DNA of 38,081 bases from positions 1 through 38,081 of the forward strand of contig JAHEYB010000004.1 of assembly GCA_023251805.1 (NCBI GenBank), written 5' to 3'. The DNA is from Bacteroidota bacterium (GTDB lineage Bacteria; Bacteroidota; Bacteroidia; 2-12-FULL-35-15). Position 1 is the stretch's first letter. The number at the start of each line of letters is the position of its first letter. The position numbers and the translations under genes are program-made. This document shows positions 1 through 8,045 of the stretch, piece by piece. Below the pieces are notes generated by a model that saw only the letters and a list, made by a program, of their open reading frames with translations, was not told the origin of the DNA and searched no databases.

Positions 1-1227
1 ATGATCAAAATCGTAAGCTGATTCATCAAATGCGTTGCTGGTCCACTCAGCAGCATTTCCAGCCATACAATATAAACCATAATCGTTTGGATTGTAAGAT
101 GCAATTTTTACAGTATGGAGACCACCATCATCGATATAACTACCACGCATTGGCTTAAAGTTTCCTAAGAAACAACCAAGGGCGTTTCTGATATAAGGAC
201 CTCCCCAAGGGAAAGGACTCAATGCATTTCCACCTCTAGCAGCGTATTCCCACTCAGATTCTGTCGGTAAACGGAAGTCGTTCACATAAGATTGGCCATT
301 ACCAACTAACCAGTTGTTAAACAATTGAGTTCTCCAAACACAGAAAGAACGTGCTTGTTTCCAACTAACTCCAACTACAGGATAATCATCATAAGCTGGA
401 TGCCAGAAATACATATTTGTCATTGGCTCATTAAAAGAGTATGTAAAGTCATGTACCCAAGCTAATGTATCAGGGTAAACGTTAATGATATCCTTAACAA
501 TGAATACACTTCTATCTTTATCTTTTTGTTCGCGAGTACTATAATTACCACTTCCATCAGAAACCGCATCTTTAACATCATAGTGACCTAATGTTTTGTT
601 ATCACCAACGCTTGTAGATTGGTAACCATTAATAAAGTCGCGGCCTTTATCATCCGGAGATTTTGAAGGTTTGAAACGATTAGACTTTTGAGCAGCCAAA
701 CGAAGGTTAATCCAGTAATATTCGAAGTTTAATTTACGTGAGTCAATTTCTCTACGTTTGTAGAAACGCTCTTCAACCGGCAAATACATAAATTCAAGAA
801 CCTCTCTTACGTCTGTTTCATCATAAGCGATATCCTCGTCAAAATTTACCAATGGTGGGTCAATTGGCTGTTCATAGTCATCTGTTTCGATACCATGTTC
901 AGCTCTTCCGTCTTCAAACAAAGCACGATGCGCAATTGAGTCTTTCACCCAATATACGAACTGACGATATTCGTTGTTAGAAATTTCGGTTTGGTCAATG
1001 TAAAAAGCCTGAATCGAAACGGTTTTCGACTTGGTGGTGTGTGAGTAAGGAGTATCCTCATCACTTGGTCCCATATTGTAACTTCCCATAGGAATATACA
1101 ACATACCAAACGGATCGATATCGAACCATTCCGGTCGTGGGTGAACACCTACAAGTTCTCCAGTGCTTGTTTTACAACTTGTAAAAGCAATAGCAACTAC
1201 AGAACCTAACAAGAGCAACTTTTTCAT
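1..1227 (-). CDS. gldK: GldK/PorK-type type IX secretion lipoprotein (3' end beyond window)
   Basis: GldK (PorK) is an outer-membrane lipoprotein that with GldN/PorN forms the periplasmic ring of the type IX secretion system. The frame runs 409 codons from ATG 1227 to the window edge without a stop, so the C-terminus is missing. A lipoprotein signal is visible: two lysines, a hydrophobic stretch, then FTSC with the lipidated cysteine at residue 18. The rest is a formylglycine-generating-enzyme (SUMF1) fold, with DPFGMLYIPMGSY near residue 35, RLPTESEWEYAARGG near 315-330 and GNAAEWTS near the edge. In GldK this fold is structural, not catalytic. It lies downstream of porP on the same strand, the order porP-porK known from Porphyromonas; gldL, gldM and gldN are expected beyond the left edge. 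GldJ is a related alternative, but the porP neighbour favours GldK. Confidence 0.85.
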   Translation of the reverse strand, partial: MKKLLLLGSVVAIAFTSCKTSTGELVGVHPRPEWFDIDPFGMLYIPMGSYNMGPSDEDTPYSHTTKSKTVSIQAFYIDQTEISNNEYRQFVYWVKDSIAHRALFEDGRAEHGIETDDYEQPIDPPLVNFDEDIAYDETDVREVLEFMYLPVEERFYKRREIDSRKLNFEYYWINLRLAAQKSNRFKPSKSPDDKGRDFINGYQSTSVGDNKTLGHYDVKDAVSDGSGNYSTREQKDKDRSVFIVKDIINVYPDTLAWVHDFTYSFNEPMTNMYFWHPAYDDYPVVGVSWKQARSFCVWRTQLFNNWLVGNGQSYVNDFRLPTESEWEYAARGGNALSPFPWGGPYIRNALGCFLGNFKPMRGSYIDDGGLHTVKIASYNPNDYGLYCMAGNAAEWTSNAFDESAYDFDH

Positions 1228-1262
1228 ATTTGTTGTTTTTATATTAAACCCCTTTTTGTCAA

Positions 1263-1291
1263 AAATCATCACACCTTTAGTATGATGATTT
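1263..1291 (-). terminator. Hairpin with short T-run between porP and gldK
   Basis: A perfect 9-bp inverted repeat (AAATCATCA / TGATGATTT) with an 11-nt loop is followed on the minus strand by TTTTT. It sits in the 126-nt gap between the porP stop and the gldK start. It could be a partial terminator that lowers gldK expression relative to porP. The stem is AT-rich and the T-run short, so the function is uncertain. Confidence 0.4.
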
Positions 1292-1353
1292 CAAAAGCAA
1301 ATAGAGTAGCTTAAACGATACTAATAATTTAAGGTTACAAAAATTTGATTTTT

Positions 1354-2319
1354 TTACAAGAATCTTACATTCATGTGCCCTTGCTTACGCTCAGGTTTTA
1401 CAAATTTTTTGCAATATCCTAACATTAATTCATGAGTTCCTGCACTGTGACTCTTTAATGCTGAGAGTGTTACGTCATATGCATACCCCAATTTAAATCC
1501 TTTCCACTCCAGCCCTACCATTACCGGAATTGCATCCGTTAGACGATAAGAAACTCCTACAAACACCATTTTGTTCCATCTAGCTAACATGTTGATATCT
1601 AGCTGAGTAGAAGAAGCATCGGATTTTGTTAAAATGGAAGGCGTTAAGTCAAATTGAGTTCCCAATTGAAATTTATAGCCAGCCATTACATAATAGTGAC
1701 GAGCAATTTGGTATTGGAAATCATAAGATAATGGATAGGTATTACCTGCACTACTCTTATCATTGATTTTTTGAGCCGGTAAATGCAAAGATGATAAACC
1801 TACGTACAACTTATCATTTGTGTAATATAAACCAAAACCAACATCATATGTTGTAGCTGATGTTCCTGTCCAAGGAATAGCATTGTCTGTTCCTCCACCA
1901 AATTCGGTTGAAGTACCATCAGGAGCAATAAAATTACCTGTCAAAGATTTATTAATCATACCAGCATCCAAACCAATTCCTAAAGTACCTGAGGTACCAA
2001 TAGCCATATGGAATGAATAAGCTAATTTTGCTTTTAATGTTTTGTCAAAACCTAACTGATCTTGGTCGATTGTGAAACCAATTCCACCATGAGCTATTTG
2101 ACCATAATCAACACTCAAAAGTCCTGTTTTAGGCGCTCCCGGAAATTTATCCCACTGGTCGCGATATAAAATGGTAGCACACAACGCTTTGTTAGTTCCG
2201 GCATAGGCAGGATTCACTGACAAACGATTGAACATATTCATACTGAATTGGGCATCTTGCTGAGCAAAAGTTACCAACCCGGTAATCGAAAATGCAATGA
2301 TAGTAAGGGTTTTTTTCAT
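1354..2319 (-). CDS. porP: PorP/SprF family outer-membrane protein of type IX secretion
   Basis: PorP/SprF proteins are outer-membrane beta-barrels tied to type IX secretion; SprF-type members help secrete adhesins, and others anchor secreted proteins at the surface. The 321-residue protein starts with a signal peptide (MKKTLTIIAFSITGLVTFA, cleavage before QQD). It then has the family's N-terminal signature QDAQFSMNMFNRLSVNPAYAG and many short amphipathic strands with G/Y/W turns (YDVGFGLYYTNDKLYVGLS). It ends in a short polar tail. The length matches the family (about 300-340). Position directly upstream of gldK supports the core PorP role, although Bacteroidota carry many paralogues. No clear TAnnTTTG promoter was found in the 131-nt gap upstream. 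Confidence 0.9.
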   Translation of the reverse strand: MKKTLTIIAFSITGLVTFAQQDAQFSMNMFNRLSVNPAYAGTNKALCATILYRDQWDKFPGAPKTGLLSVDYGQIAHGGIGFTIDQDQLGFDKTLKAKLAYSFHMAIGTSGTLGIGLDAGMINKSLTGNFIAPDGTSTEFGGGTDNAIPWTGTSATTYDVGFGLYYTNDKLYVGLSSLHLPAQKINDKSSAGNTYPLSYDFQYQIARHYYVMAGYKFQLGTQFDLTPSILTKSDASSTQLDINMLARWNKMVFVGVSYRLTDAIPVMVGLEWKGFKLGYAYDVTLSALKSHSAGTHELMLGYCKKFVKPERKQGHMNVRFL

Positions 2320-2450
2320 TTTTTACTTTTTTAATTGAACAGTTTTTTTGCTGTTTTTTATTAAAGTTAGGTCGCTAAATTAAGTATAAGTTTAATAAAA
2401 ACAAAATTTTAAACATTTAATTGTTAATTGTACCAAAATAGTTATCAGCA

Positions 2451-3620
2451 TTATCCTAACTTTTGGTAGGTCTGCCACCAGTTATCAGGCAATTCATCGC
2501 TGCAAGCTGTTTCATAATCGCTATAAGAACAAGGAACCATGTGATGACGTTCAAATTTTATCTGGTGATTCACCGGATAAGGCACATCCATCCACCATCG
2601 GTCGCTTTTATTGCTTTTATAAAAAATAATTTCGTGCTCGTGATCTTTAATCGAAACTCGGTACTTTGTGTATTCCGATTTATCCACAATAGGGTAATCT
2701 TGTTTACGGTTATAAAAACCATCGATAAAATACCAAATCATCTGTGCCACTAAGTGAGCCGTTTGCTTATTGGTATCAAAAGCCGGATTTATTTCATAAA
2801 AACCGATGGATGATAATTTATCGCTCATTCCGGCATAACGGGTAATCTGGCAAGCTTCTTCTCCATAAAAACCATTTGGAGAAGCGTTTCCATTTCCTGG
2901 AGCATCGCTCTGCCGAATAGCCGACATATCAAAACTTAGTAAGTCCGCATTTCTTACAATTGGTTCAACGCCTTCCATATTTTTGCGCACTTTCCCTAAG
3001 CGATGCGTATCAAAGAACAATTTATTCATCAGCTCTACTGAATTTTGATCTACAAAATAAGATTGATATCCAATGTTGCTGAAATTAAAAAGTATGTTTG
3101 GTTTGTGTAAAATAATTTTACTTAAATAGCTTTGGGAATCAAGTCCTTTGTCACCTTCACCAATATCAAAAGAAGAATCCACTGCAACAATATTAATGGT
3201 TTGCTCCATTTTTTGATATGCTAAATAATTGCAATAAGTTAAATCTTGTGAGCCTCCGATAATGATTGGAATGATGTTTTTTTGAATCAACTGAGACAAA
3301 ACATCTGTTACCGCAAAATAACTATCTTCAATAGAATTTCCTTTTTTAATATTTCCAAGATCAACAATTTTTGCTGAATAATTTCCTAGAAATAATTTGT
3401 ATAAATTTTCACGAACATAATCTGCAGCCAACCCACAACCCTCATTATTTAAAGCTTTCCTATCCTCCTCTACTCCAATAATTGCCAAAGAAACGTTTTC
3501 TAAACTGGGAAAATCTTCTCCTTTGATATAGGCTTTTATTATTTTTCCGTAACATGAAGCAGCGTATTTTGTTGCTCCATTAAAGTGACTCGTATCAATT
3601 GGTGTAAAAAATTCCTGCAT
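2451..3620 (-). CDS. Arginase/formimidoylglutamase-fold protein with degenerate metal site
   Basis: This 389-residue protein belongs to the ureohydrolase (arginase/agmatinase/HutG) superfamily, often labelled formimidoylglutamase in Bacteroidota. The fold motifs are recognisable but altered. GGxHD reads GGSQD (122-126), DAHxD reads DSSFD (148-152), and SFDxD reads SFDMS (229-233). A GFYEINP segment at 273-279 corresponds to the usual EF(N)P region. Three of the six expected manganese ligands (two His and one Asp) are therefore replaced, and hydrolase activity is doubtful. There are no hut or arginine genes nearby; the neighbours are porP and topA. A TATATTTG element at 3651-3644, 24 nt before the ATG, may be its -7 box, but no upstream TTTG was seen. 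The family is clear; the function is unknown. Confidence 0.75.
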   Translation of the reverse strand: MQEFFTPIDTSHFNGATKYAASCYGKIIKAYIKGEDFPSLENVSLAIIGVEEDRKALNNEGCGLAADYVRENLYKLFLGNYSAKIVDLGNIKKGNSIEDSYFAVTDVLSQLIQKNIIPIIIGGSQDLTYCNYLAYQKMEQTINIVAVDSSFDIGEGDKGLDSQSYLSKIILHKPNILFNFSNIGYQSYFVDQNSVELMNKLFFDTHRLGKVRKNMEGVEPIVRNADLLSFDMSAIRQSDAPGNGNASPNGFYGEEACQITRYAGMSDKLSSIGFYEINPAFDTNKQTAHLVAQMIWYFIDGFYNRKQDYPIVDKSEYTKYRVSIKDHEHEIIFYKSNKSDRWWMDVPYPVNHQIKFERHHMVPCSYSDYETACSDELPDNWWQTYQKLG

Positions 3621-3736
3621 ACATTTCGAATTACAAATTTTTACAAATATACAAATCTGAATTGTGTCTCACCGATTGAATGACGCTAATTTAAAAATTG
3701 GTTGCCTTTTCCCTACCCTACAATTGAATAGATTCT

Positions 3737-3785
3737 AAAAAAGTAGTTTATAGAGAAATGAATTTCCTTTTCTCTATAACTACTT
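3737..3785 (-). terminator. Intrinsic terminator of topA
   Basis: A 17-bp inverted repeat (arms 3741-3758 and 3769-3785, one bulged T) with a 10-nt loop is followed on the minus strand by a run of six T. It lies 20 nt past the topA stop codon, and on the plus strand there is no T-run, so it acts on topA. Confidence 0.8.
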
Positions 3786-3804
3786 CATTAAAAAAAGATA
3801 CGAA

Positions 3805-6297
3805 CTATTTTTTAAGAGCGACTTTTTTAGCTGTCTTTTTAATAGCAATTTTCTTCACAGCTTTTTTGGTGCTGGCTTTTGCAGGAGATTTAGCAACTTT
3901 AATAACTGCTTTCTTTTTAGGTGCTACTTTTTTCACAGCCGAGCGGGCAGGTTTTGTTGCAGCTTGCTTGAATGGTTTTTTCTCGAATTTTTTCTTAAAG
4001 CGACTTCCTTTACTTGCATTTTTAGGATCTGCAGCAATGGCTAAACATTCTTCCAAAGTCAAAGATGGAGCATCGGTTCCCTTTGGTAATTTAAAATTAT
4101 TTCCATCAATCACCAAATACGGACCCCATCGTCCGTTTAATACTTGAACATCCGGTCGTTCTTCAAACACCTTTATATATTTGTCAATTTCTGCCTGACG
4201 TTTTGCAAGAATTAACTCCACACATCTTTCAGCAGAAACTATCATTGGGTCATCTTCTTTTTTCAAAGAGATGAATAAACTATTGTGGCGAACATAAGGA
4301 CCAAAGCGACCAACTGCAACTACCATTTCTTTGTCTTCAAACATACCAACTACTCGAGGCAATTTAAATAAATCCAATGCTTCTTGGAAAGTAATTGTAT
4401 CCAAGCGTTGATCTTTTCTTAAGCTGGAAAATTTTGGTTTATTGTTTTCATCATTTCCTTCACCAAGCTGAGCCATTGGGCCAAAGCGACCAATACGCAC
4501 ATATAAGTTTTTTCCAGATACAGGGTCAACACCCAATAATCTTTCTCCTGATGCACGTTCTGAATTTTCGGAAGTATCTACTACATTTTTGTGAAATGGT
4601 TTGTAGAAATCGGATAACATTTTAGTCCACAAAATTTTTCCTTCGGCAATTTCATCAAACTCCTCTTCCACTTTTGCAGTGAAATTAAAATCCATAATTT
4701 GAGGAAACTCTTTCAATAAAAAATCATTCACAACCATTCCAATATCTGTAGGAAACAATTTTGATTTCTCAGCGCCTGTTCCTTCAGTTCTTACTTCATC
4801 AGCAATTTTTTGTTCTTTTAAAATCAAGACATTGAAATTACGTTGAACACCTTCTCTATCTTCTTTGACAACATACTCGCGTTTTTGAACAGTAGAAATA
4901 GTTGGCGCGTAAGTAGAAGGACGTCCAATTCCAAGCTCTTCTAATTTCTTAACCAAACTCGCTTCAGTATATCTTGCAGGATGGTGAGTAAAACGTTCCA
5001 TCGCAGTAATTTCATTCATTTTTAATTTTTCTCCCACTTTCATTGGAGGCAACATTCCAGATTGATTTTCTTCATCTTCATCATCTGTGCCTTCTAAATA
5101 CACTTTTAAGAAACCATCAAATTTCAACACTTCACCTTGCACCACAAATTTTTCTGTTGTACCAGAAGCATTTATAACAACTGTTGTTTTTTCTAATTCC
5201 GCATCACTCATTTGAGAGGAGATGGTACGTTTCCAAATTAAATCGTACAAACGTTTTTCACCAGCATCACCATCAACAGTTTGTTTTTCGATATAAGTTG
5301 GGCGGATTGCCTCGTGAGCCTCTTGTGCGCCTTTTGATTTATTTTTATACGAACGAATGTTTAAATAATTTGCGCCATAATTTCCGGTGATGGCTTCTTT
5401 CGCCTGATTGATAGCGGTTTCAGAAAGATTCACAGAATCTGTTCTCATGTAGGTAATTTTTCCACTTTCATATAAACGCTGAGCAACGACCATTGTTTGA
5501 GCAACAGAGAATCCCAATTTACGACTCGCTTCTTGTTGTAATGTAGAAGTTGTAAACGGAGCGGAAGGAGATTTTTTAGTCGGTTTTGTTTCTAAGCTAT
5601 CGATTGTAAAATCTGCATTTTCGCATTTTTTCAAAAAGGCACGTGCTTCATCCAAGGATTTAAATTTTGTAGAAAGTTCCGCTTTAACCGTTGCATTCCC
5701 GGTTGTAAAGGTTGCAGTTACTTTATAAGAAGAAGTGCTATTGAAAGCAACAATTTCACGTTCACGTTCTACAATTAAACGAACGGTAACGGATTGTACG
5801 CGGCCGGCAGACAAAGACGGGCGCACTTTTTTCCATAAAATAGGGGACAATTCAAATCCAACTAAGCGATCCAAAATTCTACGTGCTTGTTGTGCATCCA
5901 CTAAATGTTTATCTATTGTGCGTGGATTCGCAATTGCATTTTTAATTGCCGGTTTGGTGATTTCGTGAAAAACAATACGTTTTGTATTGTTCGCAGTTAG
6001 GCCTAAAGATTCATAAAGATGCCAAGAAATAGCCTCTCCTTCACGATCCTCATCCGTTGCTAACCATACAATCTCTGCTTTTTTTGCTAATGCTTTTAAT
6101 TCGCTAACTACTTTCGATTTATCTGGGGATATTTCGTAATTCGGGGTGAAATTATTTTCAATATCTACACCAAATCCTTTTTTTGCTAAGTCACGAACGT
6201 GACCATAACTCGACTTCACAGTAAATCCTTCTCCTAAAAATCCTTCTATTGTTTTTGCCTTTGCAGGGGACTCTACTATCACTAAATTTTTGCTCAT
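3805..6297 (-). CDS. topA: DNA topoisomerase I
   Basis: Type IA topoisomerase that relaxes negative supercoils by a transient 5'-phosphotyrosine break. The 830 residues begin with the Toprim domain (NLVIVESPAKAKTIEGFLG; acidic cluster TDEDREGE at 81-88). The catalytic tyrosine is Y283 in ITYMRTDSVN. The C-terminal part has no four-cysteine zinc ribbons but several GRFGP/GRWGP repeats (the Toprim_Crpt type), as is usual in this phylum. The last 55-60 residues are a Lys/Ala-rich, histone-H1-like tail, probably for DNA binding. Start ATG 6297 directly precedes SKNLVIVESPAKAK. A possible promoter is TTTCTTTG at 6378-6371 with TTTG about 21 nt upstream. A strong terminator follows. Confidence 0.97.
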   Translation of the reverse strand: MSKNLVIVESPAKAKTIEGFLGEGFTVKSSYGHVRDLAKKGFGVDIENNFTPNYEISPDKSKVVSELKALAKKAEIVWLATDEDREGEAISWHLYESLGLTANNTKRIVFHEITKPAIKNAIANPRTIDKHLVDAQQARRILDRLVGFELSPILWKKVRPSLSAGRVQSVTVRLIVEREREIVAFNSTSSYKVTATFTTGNATVKAELSTKFKSLDEARAFLKKCENADFTIDSLETKPTKKSPSAPFTTSTLQQEASRKLGFSVAQTMVVAQRLYESGKITYMRTDSVNLSETAINQAKEAITGNYGANYLNIRSYKNKSKGAQEAHEAIRPTYIEKQTVDGDAGEKRLYDLIWKRTISSQMSDAELEKTTVVINASGTTEKFVVQGEVLKFDGFLKVYLEGTDDEDEENQSGMLPPMKVGEKLKMNEITAMERFTHHPARYTEASLVKKLEELGIGRPSTYAPTISTVQKREYVVKEDREGVQRNFNVLILKEQKIADEVRTEGTGAEKSKLFPTDIGMVVNDFLLKEFPQIMDFNFTAKVEEEFDEIAEGKILWTKMLSDFYKPFHKNVVDTSENSERASGERLLGVDPVSGKNLYVRIGRFGPMAQLGEGNDENNKPKFSSLRKDQRLDTITFQEALDLFKLPRVVGMFEDKEMVVAVGRFGPYVRHNSLFISLKKEDDPMIVSAERCVELILAKRQAEIDKYIKVFEERPDVQVLNGRWGPYLVIDGNNFKLPKGTDAPSLTLEECLAIAADPKNASKGSRFKKKFEKKPFKQAATKPARSAVKKVAPKKKAVIKVAKSPAKASTKKAVKKIAIKKTAKKVALKK

Positions 6298-6425
6298 ACG
6301 CTAGCTAATTGGGTTTAGGTTTTAAAGAACATGAATTATCGCTGAGATGCCATTTTCTCAAAATTCGTTGCAAAGAAAACAAATCAAAAACGATTTTTGC
6401 AAATTAAATTTGCTTTTGTCAAAAC

Positions 6426-6450
6426 ATATATATATAAATATATATATATA
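6426..6450. repeat. Alternating AT tract in the topA-miaB divergent region
   Basis: Twenty-five bases of alternating A and T, interrupted by one extra A at 6437. The tract lies between the divergent topA and miaB genes, about 40 nt upstream of the miaB promoter. Such tracts melt or extrude easily under negative supercoiling. A link to topA control is only an inference. Confidence 0.7.
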
Positions 6451-6490
6451 AATTTTTTATTTTTTTGTGAAATTATTCGAAATGCGCCAT

Positions 6491-6520
6491 TTTGTCACCC
6501 ATTTATTTTAATTATCTTTG
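6491..6520 (+). promoter_or_regulatory. Bacteroidota-type promoter of miaB
   Basis: TTTG at 6491-6494, an 18-nt spacer, then TATCTTTG at 6513-6520. This fits the Bacteroidota primary sigma factor consensus (TTTG, about 19 nt, TAnnTTTG). Transcription would begin near 6526-6528, leaving a leader of roughly 12 nt before the ATG at 6539. The upstream in-frame TTG at 6518 is part of the -7 box and cannot be the start codon. Confidence 0.8.
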
Positions 6521-6538
6521 TGCTCCATTAAAAATAAA

Positions 6539-7972
6539 ATGAGCGAGAATAAGGTAATTGACGAAAATAAGCAAGGTGAAGCATTAATGTTGGAGCAACC
6601 GACTAAACCAAACGGCAAAAAGCTGTTTTTGGAGAGTTATGGCTGCGCAATGAATTTTTCGGATAGTGAGATTGTAGCTTCTATTTTAAAAGACAAAGGA
6701 TTTTCCACCACAACCGACTTCCACGAAGCGGATGTAATTTTTGTAAACACCTGTGCTATTCGTGAAGGTGCTGAGCAAAGAGTTAGAAAACGTTTAACCG
6801 AATATAAAAAAGCAAAAAAAACAAATCCGGATTTAATTGTTGGTGTGTTGGGCTGTATGGCGGAGCGATTAAAATCTCAATTGCTTGAGCAAGAGAAGTT
6901 AGTGGACATTGTAGTTGGTCCCGATGCTTACCGTAGCTTACCTGAACTGATTGAAATTGCGGAGACGGGTCAAAAAGCGGTGAATGTACTTTTATCAAAA
7001 GAAGAAACGTATGCAGATATTGCTCCTGTGCGTTTAGGCTCGAATGGAGTGACAGCATTTATAAGCATTACTCGTGGTTGCGATAACATGTGTGCATTCT
7101 GTGTTGTTCCGTTTACGCGAGGAAGAGAACGAAGTCGCGATCCAGAAACGATTGTGAAAGAAGCACAAGATTTATTTGAACAAGGATATCGTGAAGTAAC
7201 ATTGTTGGGACAAAATGTTGATTCGTATTTGTGGACAGGTGGCGGATTGAAGAAAGAAAATATTACAGACGAAGAACTAAAAAATGCAACTTCATTTTCA
7301 CAATTGCTTGAAAAAGTAGCTTTGGTAAATCCTGATTTGCGTGTACGTTTTAGCACATCACATCCGAAAGATATGAACGATGAGGTGTTGTATACAATTG
7401 CGAAATACGATAATATTTGCAGTTACATTCACTTGCCAGTTCAATCGGGAAACAGTAGAATTTTGGAAATGATGAACCGCGGTTATACACGTGAATGGTA
7501 TTTGAGTAGAATTGATTCAATTCGAAAAATCATTCCGGATGCGGGTATTTCCATGGATATTATTTCAGGATTTTGTTCGGAGACAGAAGAAGAACATCAA
7601 GATACACTTTCATTGATGGAAGCTGTCAAATATGATTTTGGCTACATGTTTGCGTATAGTGAGCGGCCAAAAACATTAGCAGAACGCAAATATCCAGATG
7701 ATGTACCAGCAGAAGTAAAAAGCAAACGCTTGGCGGAGATTGTAGAATTGCAATTGAAACATTCGGCATTTAGAACAAAAGCAGGAGTTGGAAAAGTGCA
7801 CAGGGTTTTGGTAGAAGGCACTTCTAAAAAATCGAAAGAAGAATTGTTTGGAAGAAACTCACAAAATTGTGTTGTAGTTTTTCCGAAAGAAAATTATAAA
7901 AAAGGAGATTATGTAAATGTGTTGGCGGAGCATTGTACGGGAGGGACGTTGATTGGGAAGGTGGTTAACTAA
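6539..7972 (+). CDS. miaB: tRNA-2-methylthio-N6-dimethylallyladenosine synthase
   Basis: Radical-SAM methylthiotransferase that converts i6A37 to ms2i6A37 in tRNAs reading UNN codons. In the 477-residue product, the N-terminal UPF0004 domain carries three cluster cysteines (C36 in [14 protein letters not shown]72 in VNTCAIRE, C106 in [10 protein letters not shown]). The radical-SAM CxxxCxxC is [10 protein letters not shown] (C181, C185, C188). A TRAM domain closes the protein ([15 protein letters not shown] to [10 protein letters not shown]). ATG 6539 is chosen because the longer frame from TTG 6518 begins inside the promoter -7 box. No Shine-Dalgarno is seen, only an A-rich leader. It is the first gene of the run miaB - sigma-54 activator - lptE. 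Confidence 0.96.
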   Translation: MSENKVIDENKQGEALMLEQPTKPNGKKLFLESYGCAMNFSDSEIVASILKDKGFSTTTDFHEADVIFVNTCAIREGAEQRVRKRLTEYKKAKKTNPDLIVGVLGCMAERLKSQLLEQEKLVDIVVGPDAYRSLPELIEIAETGQKAVNVLLSKEETYADIAPVRLGSNGVTAFISITRGCDNMCAFCVVPFTRGRERSRDPETIVKEAQDLFEQGYREVTLLGQNVDSYLWTGGGLKKENITDEELKNATSFSQLLEKVALVNPDLRVRFSTSHPKDMNDEVLYTIAKYDNICSYIHLPVQSGNSRILEMMNRGYTREWYLSRIDSIRKIIPDAGISMDIISGFCSETEEEHQDTLSLMEAVKYDFGYMFAYSERPKTLAERKYPDDVPAEVKSKRLAEIVELQLKHSAFRTKAGVGKVHRVLVEGTSKKSKEELFGRNSQNCVVVFPKENYKKGDYVNVLAEHCTGGTLIGKVVN

Positions 7973-7985
7973 TTTTCAACACTGA

Positions 7986-8004
7986 CCTGCCTGCGGTAGG
8001 CAGG
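7986..8004. repeat. GC-rich palindromic repeat
   Basis: CCTGCCTGCGGTAGGCAGG forms a 7-bp stem with a 5-nt loop. It stands out from the AT-rich surroundings and lies in the short miaB / sigma-54 activator gap. It looks like a dispersed palindromic element. There is no T-run, so it is not a standard terminator. Confidence 0.65.
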
Positions 8005-8007
8005 GTG

Positions 8008-8040
8008 CACGGAGAAATAAAAAAGAGTTTCACAGAGAAA
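8008..8040. repeat. Paired CACRGAGAAA repeat
   Basis: CACGGAGAAA (8008-8017) and CACAGAGAAA (8031-8040) are spaced 23 nt apart just before the start codon of the sigma-54 activator. They directly follow the GC-rich palindrome, suggesting a composite intergenic repeat. Confidence 0.5.
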
Positions 8041-8045
8041 AAAAG

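Noticed and set aside
1378-1394. TTACGCTCAGG near the porP 3' end, similar to the palindromic repeat core
   Set aside because: It encodes the family-typical PorP C-terminus (KPERKQG...NVRFL) and lacks the other arm, so chance similarity is likely.
2345-2370. AACAG / CTGTT hairpin with T-run upstream of porP
   Set aside because: The stem is only 5 bp and the T-run is on the plus strand, where no gene ends.
3758-4147. Open frame opposite the topA 3' end with hydrophobic residues
   Set aside because: It is the antisense of the Lys/Ala-rich TopA tail, which gives Phe/Leu/Ala codons by complementarity.
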